This document shows positions 47,351 to 56,410 of a DNA stretch of 64,000 bases, one piece after another. This stretch comes from CAVXNB01 sp963763085. Its GTDB lineage: Bacteria > Actinomycetota > Acidimicrobiia > Acidimicrobiales > Bog-793. How positions within the stretch are numbered: the stretch's first letter is position 1; every line of letters starts with the position of its first letter. Location: positions 496,001-560,000 of the forward strand of contig CAVXNB010000004.1 of the NCBI GenBank assembly GCA_963763085.1. Direction: 5' to 3'. The notes under the pieces are model-generated. The model worked only from the letters and a program-made list of their open reading frames with translations. It ran no database searches and was not told where the DNA came from. The position numbers and the translations under genes are program-made.

Positions 47351-48650
47351 TCACACATCATCCTCGATCGGGGCCCCGTCAGGCATCCACGCGCCCGAGG
47401 CGGCGCCGCGCCCCGACCGGCGGAACGGGTACCAGCGACCGTCCCGGCCGAGACGGAGTTGTAGCTCCCCGAGCGTCGCCCGGTTGCGCCGGCACGCTGC
47501 CTTCCCACCGAGCAGCGTCCGCGCCGCGCACCATCGAGTCACGCGGCGCGTCCCAGCCCTCGAGCAGAACGAAGAGACCCTCACTCCCGCCGTCCCGCCA
47601 CGCCAGCGCCTGGCTGAGGAGGTCGCGCGCCGGCACGCCTGCCAACGAGGCGAGCTCGACAATTTCTCCCTGCTCGCCGCCCGGGCTGAGCATCGCGGCC
47701 GCCCGGCGGGCAAGATCCTCACCCATCGAGAGCTGCAGGGCCGAGCTCCGGACCCCGTGCGCCAGCTCCCAGGCACGTTGCGCAGCGTCGCTCGCCAGTC
47801 GTCGAAGCGACGTTGAGGTGAGCCCCGAACCCGCTGGGGGATCCAGCGCCAATACGGTCGGCCTCCCGGGTTTGGACGGTGGCAACGGGATTGCCGGCAC
47901 TGGCGGAGAACCACCGATCGACACCGACGCCCAGCGCGCCCACGCGTCCAGCGCGTTCTGAGGAGCGTCGGTCGGCCAGGTCGTGGCGTGCCCCGAATCG
48001 AAGCCGGCCGTAGCGCGCCGCCCTTGTTGTCCCCGGGCGCGGCCAGCGACACCGCCCCCTGCCTCGGCCCGCCTGGCACGCAGCCCCGCGAGCAAGCTGT
48101 CCCTCTCACGTCCCCGCATCAAGAACAGAAGAAACGGATCCTCGTCCAAGGTGTCCGCAACCAGGTAGCAGACGGCCGCCGAATGCTTGCAGGGCTCCGC
48201 CCAGTCAGGGCATGAGCAGCGCGGCTGGACCTCGCCCGCGACGGGCAGCAGGTCGATCTTGGCAGCGGCCAGATCGTCGGCGACCCCTGGCGGCATCTCC
48301 CCGTCGAGCAACGCCGCGAGGTGACCGACCTGGCTGGCAAGCGCGGCCAACGTCCGCCCCCACTCCTTTTCCGAGAACGTGCGAACCCGCACGATCACGC
48401 TGTACGGCTCGGCGCGGGACCCCTGCACGGAAGCCACGATCTCGCCGGTTCGGACCTCCAACTCCCCGACGGCTCCCGTTCGGGCGTAGGTCCGGCCGCG
48501 AGGCAACCGGTTGGGGTCGAGCCGCGCCCGCTGTTCGAGCGCATCGACCCAGGCCTTCCCCCACCATGTGGCACCGAAAGGCCGCTTCCCAGCAGCGCGC
48601 CACGGGCCCGAGCCGGGACGGCGCTTCGGCGCCGGCGGGTACCAGCTCAC
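47351..48650 (-). CDS. SWIM zinc-finger protein (one frame change near the 3' end)
   Basis: About 430 residues from ATG 48650, which overlaps the SNF2 stop (ATGA). The N-terminus (WYPPAPKRRPGSG, ATWWGKAWVDALEQ) is typical of actinobacterial SWIM proteins. The zinc finger is CSCPDWAEPCKH (about residues 143-154). The C-terminal part appears only in the next frame (ATLGELQLRLGRDGRWYPFRRS, ending 47351), so one extra base lies near 47470-47510. SWIM fingers bind DNA or proteins. The partner here is the coupled SNF2 ATPase, a pair widespread in actinomycetes whose role is unknown. Confidence 0.85.
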
Positions 48651-51466
48651 AAGTCACCGCCAGCCGCCCCGAGGCGCACAAGGGCCGCCAGCTCGGAGTC
48701 GCTCAGGTCGCCGATCCACGCCTCGCCTTGACCGACGACCGATTCAGCGAGGGCGCGTTTGTTCTCGAGAAGCTCGGCGATGCGGTCTTCGAGCGTGCCC
48801 TCGCACACGAGCCGGTGGATCTGCACGGCGCGTCGCTGGCCGATCCGGTGAGCTCGGTCGCTCGCCTGGTCCTCCACGGCCGGATTCCACCAGCGGTCGT
48901 AGTGGATCACGTGTGTCGCTTGTGTCAGGTTGAGGCCGACTCCTCCGGCCTTCAGGGACAGTAGGAACACCGGCACGGTGCCTGCCTGGAAGCGGGCGAC
49001 CATCTCGTCCCGTTTGCGCGCAGGCGTACCACCGTGGAGAAAGAGCGTGGGGATGTGGAGCGCGGCGAGGTGGGTCTCGACGAGGGCGCACATCTCGACG
49101 AACTGACTGAACACAAGCACGGAATCACCGGCGTCCACGATCACGTCGAGCAACTCCTCGAGCGCCGCGAGCTTGCCTGAGCGACCCGGAAGCGGTCCCG
49201 CCTGGTGAAGGTACTGGGCCGGGTGGTTGCAGATCTGCTTAAGGACCGTGAGCAGCCGCAGCACCAGGCCCTGGCGTTCGATGCCCGACTTCGTGGCGAT
49301 TGCGTGCAGGGCCTCGCGTACCTCGGCCTCGTACAGCGACACCTGTTCGGTCGTGAGAGGTACGGCCAGGTCGGTGATCGTCCGCTCCGGCAAGTCCGGA
49401 GCGATGGCCGGGTCTGTCTTCTTCCGGCGCAGGAGGAACGGCCGGACGGCATTCGAGAGACGCTCGGTCGCCTCCTTGTCATGGTTGCGCTCGACGGCGA
49501 CGGCAACAGTGCGCCGGAAGCGCTCCAGCGGCCCGAGCAACCCCGGAGTCGTCCAGTCGAGAATTGACCACAGCTCGGTGAGGCGGTTCTCAACCGGGGT
49601 GCCGGTGAGGGCGATCCTCGCCCTCGTGGGGACGGAGCGCAGAGCCTTGGCGGTGTCCGACAAGGGGTTCTTGGCGTGCTGGGCTTCGTCGGCAACCACC
49701 GTCGCGAAGCCCGCCTCCGCCAACGCCTTGCGCTCTCTCCGAAGGATGCCGTAGGTCGTGAGCACGACCTCGTCGACGGCCAGATCATCCAGGTGCCGGT
49801 TACCGCCGTGGAAGCGGCGGACAGGCACCGACGGGGCGAATTTGTGCAGCTCCCTCTCCCAGTTGCCGAGCAGAGATGTCGGGCAGACGACAAGCATGGG
49901 CGCCGCCTGCAGGTTCTGCCGCCGATGCAAGTGGAGAGCAATGACCTGGACCGTCTTGCCGAGCCCCATGTCGTCGGCGAGACAACCCCCGAGCCCCAGC
50001 TCGCTCATGCCCGCCAACCATGCCAGCCCCCGAAGCTGATACGGCCGCAGCTGGGCGACCAGTGCATGCGGCGGGGCGAGCGACTCGAGCGCGCCCGCTG
50101 ACAGCTGGCGGAGGCGGTCGGCCAACTCGGCAAGAGCACCTTCGGCGACGACCTCGACGAGTTCGCCGTCGACTTCGAGCATGCCGCCGAGCAGCGCGCC
50201 GAGAGCTCCGGCCGCCGTGATCCGCCTCGACCGCTGCTCCTGCGCCTTGGCGACGAGATCGGCGTCCACAGCCACGAAGCGCCCCCGGATACGCACGAGG
50301 CCGCGCTTTGCCTCCGCCAGGAGGCCTATCTCTTCCGGGCTGAGTGCCTCCCCGCCGACGGTCAGCTCATAGTGGAAATCGAGAAGCGTCCCGAGGTCGA
50401 AGCCGGCTTCGGTCACCGCTGCAGGCGATGGCGTCATGACTGCCCGCAGGCTCAACCCGCCGGCGAGGAGCTCACTTGGCCAGAAAACGGCGATGCCGGC
50501 ACTCTCCAGGCCGCTGGCTCCGTCGAGAATCAGGTCGGCGAGCAAGTCATCGTCGAGCGGCAACGAGTCCGGGATCCGCTGACTGAGGAAGGCAGCGACC
50601 GGCTCCCATGCCCGGGCGCCACGCCGCAGCGCGAGGAGCAGATCGCGCTCGGCCTCGGCTCCGAAGCGGTCGAGCAGCGCCGCCGGCATCGCGAACAAGT
50701 CGGCCGCGTCCACCACGAGACTCGGGTCGGCGGTGCTGGAGATCTGAAGCACCCCTCTCGGCTCCGGCTCAACCGCGTCACCGAGGTGGACGCGCAGGGC
50801 GAAGCTCGCCCCGCCGTCCAGACCGGCGGACGCCTCAGCCAACCAAGGGCGCAACTCATTCGCCGGCGTCGGTCCGATCGCTGCGAACAAGGGGGATCCG
50901 CTTGCCGTTGCGGCTGCCGCCGTCCGCGGGAGCGTGTCGGCAAGCGCAGTCCACGCAGCGGCGACAAGAAAGGCCGGCGAGTGCACTCGCAGCGGCGGTC
51001 CTGTCTCCGTAAGCGGGACGGCGTGGGCGAGTGGCGGCATCGCGTTCGCGAGCTCTTCCAAGAGGGCGTGGTCGCCTGGCTCGAGGGGACCGGCGCGCCA
51101 GGCGTCCATGCCGCTCGGGCTGACGGCCGGATGTAGATGACCGCGAGCGATGAGGTTGAGGCCGGCGGTCAGCACGCTCGCCCAAATCCGCGCCGTGCCA
51201 GTCGTGGCCGGCGAATTCTCGAGGTCGAGCAGCAGCGGAAGCGCGGTTGCGATCGGAAGGAGGGTGGCCGGGACCCGCCGGCGCCGGACAGACCTGCCGG
51301 CCGGGAGGACGAGCTCGATCCTGCCCTGCTCGCCGAGACCCGCGAGGCGGTCTTCCGAGGACTCGTCGCCCTGGTCGTCGTCCAGCCGGAACGCGGCGAA
51401 ACGGCTCGCCCGTGGAGGATCTCCTGGGAGAAACGTAAGGTCGAATCCCGCCAGCGAAACTGCCAT
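48647..51466 (-). CDS. SNF2-family helicase/translocase
   Basis: The 939-residue DNA-dependent ATPase starts at ATG 51466, preceded by GAGG; an ATG at 51490 is an alternative. Residues 1-450 hold a family-specific N-domain. The ATPase core has Walker A DDMGLGKT (about 493-500), DEAQH (about 596-600; SNF2 usually has DEAQ/DEAH) and LTGTPVENRL. The second helicase lobe includes VLVFSQFVEMC, FLLSLKAGGVGLNLT, HYDRWWNPAVEDQASDRAHRIGQ. It is coupled to the downstream SWIM gene. A DNA remodelling or repair role is inferred. Confidence 0.9.
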   Translation of the reverse strand: MAVSLAGFDLTFLPGDPPRASRFAAFRLDDDQGDESSEDRLAGLGEQGRIELVLPAGRSVRRRRVPATLLPIATALPLLLDLENSPATTGTARIWASVLTAGLNLIARGHLHPAVSPSGMDAWRAGPLEPGDHALLEELANAMPPLAHAVPLTETGPPLRVHSPAFLVAAAWTALADTLPRTAAAATASGSPLFAAIGPTPANELRPWLAEASAGLDGGASFALRVHLGDAVEPEPRGVLQISSTADPSLVVDAADLFAMPAALLDRFGAEAERDLLLALRRGARAWEPVAAFLSQRIPDSLPLDDDLLADLILDGASGLESAGIAVFWPSELLAGGLSLRAVMTPSPAAVTEAGFDLGTLLDFHYELTVGGEALSPEEIGLLAEAKRGLVRIRGRFVAVDADLVAKAQEQRSRRITAAGALGALLGGMLEVDGELVEVVAEGALAELADRLRQLSAGALESLAPPHALVAQLRPYQLRGLAWLAGMSELGLGGCLADDMGLGKTVQVIALHLHRRQNLQAAPMLVVCPTSLLGNWERELHKFAPSVPVRRFHGGNRHLDDLAVDEVVLTTYGILRRERKALAEAGFATVVADEAQHAKNPLSDTAKALRSVPTRARIALTGTPVENRLTELWSILDWTTPGLLGPLERFRRTVAVAVERNHDKEATERLSNAVRPFLLRRKKTDPAIAPDLPERTITDLAVPLTTEQVSLYEAEVREALHAIATKSGIERQGLVLRLLTVLKQICNHPAQYLHQAGPLPGRSGKLAALEELLDVIVDAGDSVLVFSQFVEMCALVETHLAALHIPTLFLHGGTPARKRDEMVARFQAGTVPVFLLSLKAGGVGLNLTQATHVIHYDRWWNPAVEDQASDRAHRIGQRRAVQIHRLVCEGTLEDRIAELLENKRALAESVVGQGEAWIGDLSDSELAALVRLGAAGGDL

Positions 51467-51575
51467 AGGCGCCTCTTCGGCGACGATCATGGCCGAGTCC
51501 CGTGCACCGCGGCCACGGTAGCGGGTGGGTGCTACGGCCAATCGGGGCTGGATCGCCTCCCCGACCGGCGCCGCG

Positions 51576-52322
51576 TCAACGTGGTGCCCTGAGGACGAAG
51601 ACGCCCCATCCGAGGCAACGACGCTCGTCGGCGAGGTAGTCGCGCCGGGACGCGTCCCGCGCGTCGCGGATCTCGGACGCATCGGGGTCGTCCGGGTGCG
51701 CGGCGAGCCAGTCGGACACGTTCAACCACTGGCTTGCCGCGTAGCGGTCCCAGTCGTCCGAGCTGGCGAGGACCATCTCGACGAGTTCCGTGCCGGCGGC
51801 GTCGAACCGGTCGAGGGTGCCGACGAGATCGGCGAACTCCTGCCCCTGCTCGCGTGCCTTGCGGACGTGAGCCGGTGGAGGCTCGGCCCAGTAGACCTCG
51901 CCGACGAGCATCCATCCGCCCGGTTCCACACATCGGTTCATCAGTTCCAGCGTGCCGGGAAGGCCTCCGCCGATCCAAGTGGCACCAATGCAGCTCACGA
52001 CTCCGAAGCGCTCGGCCAAGCCGGTCGGTGCACCCGCATCGCCTTCGACAAAGGTGACGGCGCCCTCCACCCCGAGCTCTCTCGCGCGTGTCCGAGCCGC
52101 GGCGAGGCAGGGTGGGTAAATGTCAATGCCGACTCCTGTCGCCCCGAATCGTTCGGCAAAAAGACACAACATCTCACCCTTGCCGCATGCCAGATCGAGA
52201 ACCCGAGTGCTCGGCCGGATCTCACAGATCTCGGCGAGAAGCAGCAGCTTCGCAGCAGAGAGCGGGTTCATGATCCGGTGGCTGGACTCTGATATTTCGT
52301 GGTACCGGTGGACGCTGACCAT
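51576..52322 (-). CDS. Class I SAM-dependent methyltransferase
   Basis: The product has 248 residues. Motif I is VLDLACGKGEML (about residues 41-52), followed by GIDIYPPCL, AVTFVEGDAGAP (motif II region), VVSCIGATWIGGG and a Trp-rich C-terminal half (WMLVGEVYWAEPP, SQWLNVSDWLAAHP). It resembles the ubiE/coq5 or SAM-methyltransferase type 11/25 group; the substrate is unknown. It is transcribed from the same strand as SNF2, 110 bases ahead of it, and divergent from the small gene at 52438. Confidence 0.8.
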   Translation of the reverse strand: MVSVHRYHEISESSHRIMNPLSAAKLLLLAEICEIRPSTRVLDLACGKGEMLCLFAERFGATGVGIDIYPPCLAAARTRARELGVEGAVTFVEGDAGAPTGLAERFGVVSCIGATWIGGGLPGTLELMNRCVEPGGWMLVGEVYWAEPPPAHVRKAREQGQEFADLVGTLDRFDAAGTELVEMVLASSDDWDRYAASQWLNVSDWLAAHPDDPDASEIRDARDASRRDYLADERRCLGWGVFVLRAPR

Positions 52323-52437
52323 CGGCTTACCCTTTCACTCCGACCGCACCACGACAACCTCTCCATGGCCACAGGATGGGCGCCGATTCGGAGGTTCCAT
52401 TAGCGTCACGTGGCGTGGTCCCTTCAAAGGAGGAACG

Positions 52438-52719
52438 ATGGCTGTAGGAATTCGTCTGAAGCTTGCCGGCGGTACGGCCGAGCAGTTTGACCGGCTCAAT
52501 GCGGCGATCGACCCGGACGGCAATCCGCCGGACGGGCTCATCTTTCACGCGTCCGGACCAGTAGAGGGCGGTTGGGGTGTCATCGACTTCTGGGAATCGC
52601 GCGAGCACTTCGACCGGTTCGGCGCGGAACGTATCGGGCCCGCGATGGCAGCCATCGGGCTTACCGGGGGTCCGCCGGAAGTCCACGAGTTCCCGGTGCA
52701 CGAGCACTTCCCCCGCTAG
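52438..52719 (+). CDS. Small ABM-like (antibiotic biosynthesis monooxygenase fold) protein
   Basis: The product has 93 residues from ATG 52438, with a strong AAGGAGG ribosome site at 52427-52433. It reads like a short ferredoxin-like alpha-beta barrel: VGIRLKLAGGTAEQFDRLNAAI, then GLIFHASGPVEGGWGVIDFWESREHFDRF, and a His-rich end (VHEFPVHEHF). This suggests the dimeric ABM fold, but no catalytic residues can be named. It is monocistronic or precedes coaX, with a hairpin between them. Confidence 0.7.
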   Translation: MAVGIRLKLAGGTAEQFDRLNAAIDPDGNPPDGLIFHASGPVEGGWGVIDFWESREHFDRFGAERIGPAMAAIGLTGGPPEVHEFPVHEHFPR

Positions 52720-52776
52720 CAAGGCCATACAACTATTGGCTGGGTGACGGTCTCTTCTTTGACTCCCGAGCTTGAA

Positions 52777-52791
52777 CCGGCGCTGCGCCGG
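52777..52791. terminator. Palindromic hairpin after the ABM-like gene
   Basis: CCGGCGC and GCGCCGG are separated by one base, so a compact stem can form between the small ABM-like gene and coaX. No T tract follows, so it is a candidate terminator only. Confidence 0.35.
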
Positions 52792-52819
52792 CCCCATCGT
52801 GAGGTAGACAAAGACGGTC

Positions 52820-53665
52820 ATGCTGCTCGCTCTCGATGTCGGAAACACTCAGACGGTGCTCGGCCTGTTCGCCTCGGCTCGAGACGACTCGCTCTCACGC
52901 GTCCCGGGTGAGCTGACGGATCTGCTGCACCACTGGCGCATCGCGACCGTCGCCGAGCGCACGGCTGACGAGTACGCCCTTCTCATCACCGAGCTGCTGA
53001 GGCTGGTCGGCCTCGAATTCACAGACGCGTCGCCCGCCGCCGGCGTGGCGGGCATGGCCGTCTCCTCATCGGTGCCGGAGGTGACCTCGGCGATCAGGGA
53101 GATGGCCCACGTCTGGTTCGACGTCCCGCTCGTCGTGATCGAGCCCGGAGTCCGGACGGGGATGCCGATCCTCTACGACAACCCGAAGGAGGTCGGGGCC
53201 GACCGGGTTGCCAATGCCGTGGGTGCCATCGACTTGTTCGGCGGCCCGGCGATCGTCGTCGACCTCGGCACGGCGACGACGTTCGACGTCATCTCTGCCA
53301 CGGGCGAATACGTCGGCGGCGCGATCACGCCCGGGATCGAGATCAGCATGGACGCACTCTTCGAGCACGCCGCCGCGTTACGTCGCGTCGAGCTCGTGGA
53401 GCCTCGCAACGTGATCGGCAAGTCGACAGTCGAGTCGATCCAGTCCGGAGCGATCTACGGCTACACAGGTCTTGTCGACGGCATGTGCCGTCGCATCCAG
53501 GAGGAGATCGGGCCGGCGACGATCATCGCCACGGGCGGGCTCGCGCGGCTCATCACCCCACTGTCGGAGATGGTCCAGCACCACGAGCCGTGGCTCACCT
53601 TGCACGGGCTTCGCCTCGTGTTCGACCGCAACGTCGCGCGAGACGAGGGTGGGCGGGAGATATGA
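52820..53665 (+). CDS. coaX: Type III pantothenate kinase
   Basis: This enzyme phosphorylates pantothenate, the first step of CoA synthesis, without being feedback inhibited by CoA. It has 281 residues. The ASKHA-fold motifs are LALDVGNTQTVLGLF (about residues 3-17), PKEVGADRVANAVGA (about 121-135, with the GADR motif), IVVDLGTATTFDVI (about 145-158), GGAITPGIEIS and TGGLARL. The stop overlaps the ATG of lysS (ATGA). It complements panC from the other cluster. Confidence 0.95.
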   Translation: MLLALDVGNTQTVLGLFASARDDSLSRVPGELTDLLHHWRIATVAERTADEYALLITELLRLVGLEFTDASPAAGVAGMAVSSSVPEVTSAIREMAHVWFDVPLVVIEPGVRTGMPILYDNPKEVGADRVANAVGAIDLFGGPAIVVDLGTATTFDVISATGEYVGGAITPGIEISMDALFEHAAALRRVELVEPRNVIGKSTVESIQSGAIYGYTGLVDGMCRRIQEEIGPATIIATGGLARLITPLSEMVQHHEPWLTLHGLRLVFDRNVARDEGGREI

Positions 53666-55128
53666 GTGGGATCGGGTACCGTTTCGAGACGACGTCCGGG
53701 GCCGGGGACGTAGGCCGCTCGTACGCCCATCTCGAACCGGGCGAGGAGACGGGCGTCACCGTCGCCGTGGCGGGCCGCGTGATGCGATCGCGGCCTCAGG
53801 GCAAGCTTGCATTCGCAGAGCTCCGGGACTGGACGGGTTCTGTCCAGCTGTTCGCCTTGTCCGCCCTGACGCCCGATTTCGAGGAGTTCCGTCGCCTCTC
53901 ACTCGGCGACTGGATCGGCGTCAGCGGCGAGGTCGTCCGCACCATCCGCGGCGAGATCTCCGTCAAGGTGGCCTCCTGGGAACTGCTCGCACAGGCACGC
54001 CGCGGCTTCGGGGACAAGTGGCGCGGGGTCAGCGACCCCGACATCCGCTACCGCCAGCGCGAGGTCGACCTCTGGGCGAACGAAGGCGTTCGGGACATCT
54101 TCCTGATGCGGTCGAGGGTCGTCGCTTCGATCCGTCGCCGCCTCGCGGCGGCCGGTTTTGTGGAGGTGGAGACGCCAATTCTCCACCCGATCGCCGGCGG
54201 TGCCACGGCTCGGCCGTTCGTGACGCACTACAACGCCCTTCACGCCGACGTCTACCTGCGGATCGCGACGGAGCTCTATCTGAAGCGTTGCGTGGTCGGT
54301 GGGATCGAGCGCGTGTTCGAGATCGGGCGTACGTTCCGGAACGAGGGGACCTCGCCGCGACACAACCCTGAGTTCACGATGCTCGAGCTCTACCAGGCCT
54401 ACGGCGACTACACGGACATGATGGCGATCTTCGAGGACATCGTGGCCGGGACCGCTGAGGAACTGTTCGGGACGACGGTCCTGTCGTACCAGGGACGCGA
54501 GGTCGACCTCACGCCGCCCTGGCGGCGGGCGACGCTTGTCGAGCTCATCGCAGAGCATGCCGGAGCCGAGGTGGAGCTGTCGATGGGAGTGGAAGCGCTG
54601 CAGCGCGTCGCGGCCGGGCTCGGCGTGCCGTTCGAGCCCTGGTACGGCCCCGGCAAGCTCATACTCGAGATCTACGAGAAGACGACCGAGGCCGAGCTCT
54701 GGGGTCCCGTCTTCGTCTGCGACTATCCGAGGGAGGTCTCGCCGCTCGCCCGGGCGCACCGCTCAAAGCCCGGCTACGCCGAGCGTTTCGAACCGATCAT
54801 CGCCGGTCGTGAACTCGGCAACGCGTTCAGCGAGTTGACGGACCCGGATGACCAACGGGCCCGTTTCGAGGAGCAGGAGAAGGAGCGGGCGCTCGGTGAC
54901 GAGGAGGCCATGGCCATCGACTGGGACTACCTGCGTGCCCTCGAGTACGGGCTGCCGCCGACGGGGGGTCTCGGGCTCGGCATCGACCGTCTCGTGATGC
55001 TCTACGCGGACGTGGCCAACATCCGGGAGGTGATCCTGTTTCCGGCACTTCGTCCCGAGGAGCGTCCGGGTGACGAAGCCGGCGACTCGACGGAGATCGA
55101 GCAGACAGACTCCGAGCGGCAGGAGTAG
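53662..55128 (+). CDS. lysS: Lysyl-tRNA synthetase, class II
   Basis: This enzyme charges tRNA-Lys. It has 488 residues from ATG 53662, with GGGAGA ahead of it. The N-terminal OB fold (about 35-120, VAVAGRVMRSRPQGKLAFAELRDWTGSVQLF) binds the anticodon. The class II core has motif 1 around GFVEVETPILHP, motif 2 IERVFEIGRTFRNEGTSPRHNPEFTMLE and motif 3 GLGIDRLVMLYAD. The order coaX-lysS before clpC is common in actinomycetes. About 300 bases without a clear gene follow. Confidence 0.95.
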   Translation: MSGIGYRFETTSGAGDVGRSYAHLEPGEETGVTVAVAGRVMRSRPQGKLAFAELRDWTGSVQLFALSALTPDFEEFRRLSLGDWIGVSGEVVRTIRGEISVKVASWELLAQARRGFGDKWRGVSDPDIRYRQREVDLWANEGVRDIFLMRSRVVASIRRRLAAAGFVEVETPILHPIAGGATARPFVTHYNALHADVYLRIATELYLKRCVVGGIERVFEIGRTFRNEGTSPRHNPEFTMLELYQAYGDYTDMMAIFEDIVAGTAEELFGTTVLSYQGREVDLTPPWRRATLVELIAEHAGAEVELSMGVEALQRVAAGLGVPFEPWYGPGKLILEIYEKTTEAELWGPVFVCDYPREVSPLARAHRSKPGYAERFEPIIAGRELGNAFSELTDPDDQRARFEEQEKERALGDEEAMAIDWDYLRALEYGLPPTGGLGLGIDRLVMLYADVANIREVILFPALRPEERPGDEAGDSTEIEQTDSERQE

Positions 55129-55190
55129 AATGCTCGCCGGCACGAGGCTTTCGCCTTGTACCCGTGGAATGGAAACCGAAAGGAGTCGAC

Positions 55191-55253
55191 GTGACAACGT
55201 TGGACTCGACGGAGGAGTCCGGACCGCCGGGCAGTGGTCGCCCAGCCGTTTGA
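55191..55253 (+). CDS. Possible 20-residue mini-ORF with strong ribosome site
   Basis: GTG 55191 follows AAAGGAG with about six bases of spacing, one of the best ribosome sites in this block. It gives VTTLDSTEESGPPGSGRPAV and a stop at 55251-55253. No family is known for so short a sequence. It lies in the 315-base gap between lysS and the gene at 55444. It could be a leader peptide, a remnant of a longer broken gene, or chance. Confidence 0.25.
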   Translation: MTTLDSTEESGPPGSGRPAV

Positions 55254-55406
55254 GCTGGGGCGGTCGGCGCAGGGATCGCGTGAGCCACGGTACGTTCGAT
55301 GAAGGGTCGATCGGGACGATCGCCCAGCCGCAGCGGCTACGCAGAGGTGGGGAACGCGAGCCCTTGAAGCCACAAGCACGGCTCGGCCGGATCATTCATA
55401 CACAGG

Positions 55407-55433
55407 GCAGGCCAGTCTCTCGGGCTGGCCTGC
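55407..55433. promoter_or_regulatory. Hairpin just upstream of the 55444 gene
   Basis: GCAGGCCAG (55407-55415) pairs perfectly with CTGGCCTGC (55425-55433) around a nine-base loop. It ends ten bases before the GTG 55444. No T tract follows. It could be a transcription terminator for lysS, or a structure that hides or exposes the downstream ribosome site. Confidence 0.45.
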
Positions 55434-55443
55434 ACCGCGTGAG

Positions 55444-56367
55444 GTGTCGGCTGCAATGATCCCGCCGGGCCGGTCGGCAGTGACCACCGCCTATCTCGAG
55501 CACTTCAGCCCGCGCGATCTCGAGTTGCTGAGGTCCGTGGGACGGCACGGCGCTCAGAGCAGCGACGCCGGGCCATTCTCGCTCGACGACGGGCTCGAGA
55601 CGCTGCTCGGCTCGCCTGAGCTCTTCGAGACCGTCTTCGCGGCCCCACGAGCCGGCGACCCCCTGCTGTCAGGAACGCCGTTCTTCGTCTTCGCTGTTGC
55701 GGTGCACCGCGCCGCGGCGCAGCTGCAATCGGTGAGTTACGTCTCGGAGTGGCTCGGTCTGGGTCGTCGGGCGCCGGTGTTCGATGTCGGGCAGCTCCGA
55801 GAATTCATGGGGCCGCCGCGGCACCGGTTGTTCCTGGCGGAGCTCCTTGCCTCCTATACACACGTCGCCAGCGGCTCGGTGATGGTGGCGACGCGCCGCG
55901 GCTTGCGCCGCCAGCGGTTCTCCGAGCTCGATCCCGTGCGGCTCGCCGGTTTGCTGGAGGTGGTCTCGAGGGAGGAACGCCCCGGAATTCTGCGGAGAAT
56001 GGGCGACCTGGCGTTGTTTCTGACCGGAGTGTTCCCCGATTACGTCGCGCGGCGAGGCTTCGGGCCGATCGAAGAGGGTCGCCTCCTGCGGGCCGGGAGA
56101 GCTGCGCCCGACAGGTCGGGAGACGTCCCGTCGGGGAACGAGGCTGCAGCTCTCGGCGACCGAGGCGCGGTGGGCCTCCTAGAACAGCTGGGCCGACGGT
56201 GGTACCGAGCGGCGTTCGAACTGCTGCCTTCGCCGGTTGCTGAGAACGTGAGGGTGCTCGGTGAGCTCCCCGAGCACTTCGATCATGCGAGGCGAATCTT
56301 GGGTTTCGTGACGGAGGAGTTGCTCTTTCCGCACCGGGACCGCTGGTTCGGGCTGGCGGGCGGGTAG
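55444..56367 (+). CDS. Conserved hypothetical protein
   Basis: The product has 307 residues from GTG 55444 (ATG 55456 also possible). It is mostly helical and soluble, with no signal peptide. Visible segments: AYLEHFSPRDLELLRSVG near the N-terminus, TPFFVFAVAVHRAAAQL, VFDVGQLREFMGPPRHRLFLAELLASYTHV, and LALFLTGVFPDYVARRGFGP, which recurs in actinobacterial hypothetical proteins. The C-terminus ends VTEELLFPHRDRWFGLAGG. No catalytic motif is recognised. It faces the polyprenyl synthase gene (convergent). Confidence 0.75.
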   Translation: MSAAMIPPGRSAVTTAYLEHFSPRDLELLRSVGRHGAQSSDAGPFSLDDGLETLLGSPELFETVFAAPRAGDPLLSGTPFFVFAVAVHRAAAQLQSVSYVSEWLGLGRRAPVFDVGQLREFMGPPRHRLFLAELLASYTHVASGSVMVATRRGLRRQRFSELDPVRLAGLLEVVSREERPGILRRMGDLALFLTGVFPDYVARRGFGPIEEGRLLRAGRAAPDRSGDVPSGNEAAALGDRGAVGLLEQLGRRWYRAAFELLPSPVAENVRVLGELPEHFDHARRILGFVTEELLFPHRDRWFGLAGG

Positions 56368-56410
56368 CACGTACGCAAGGTCCTCTCCCGAGCCCTGCGT
56401 CGCACTGCGA

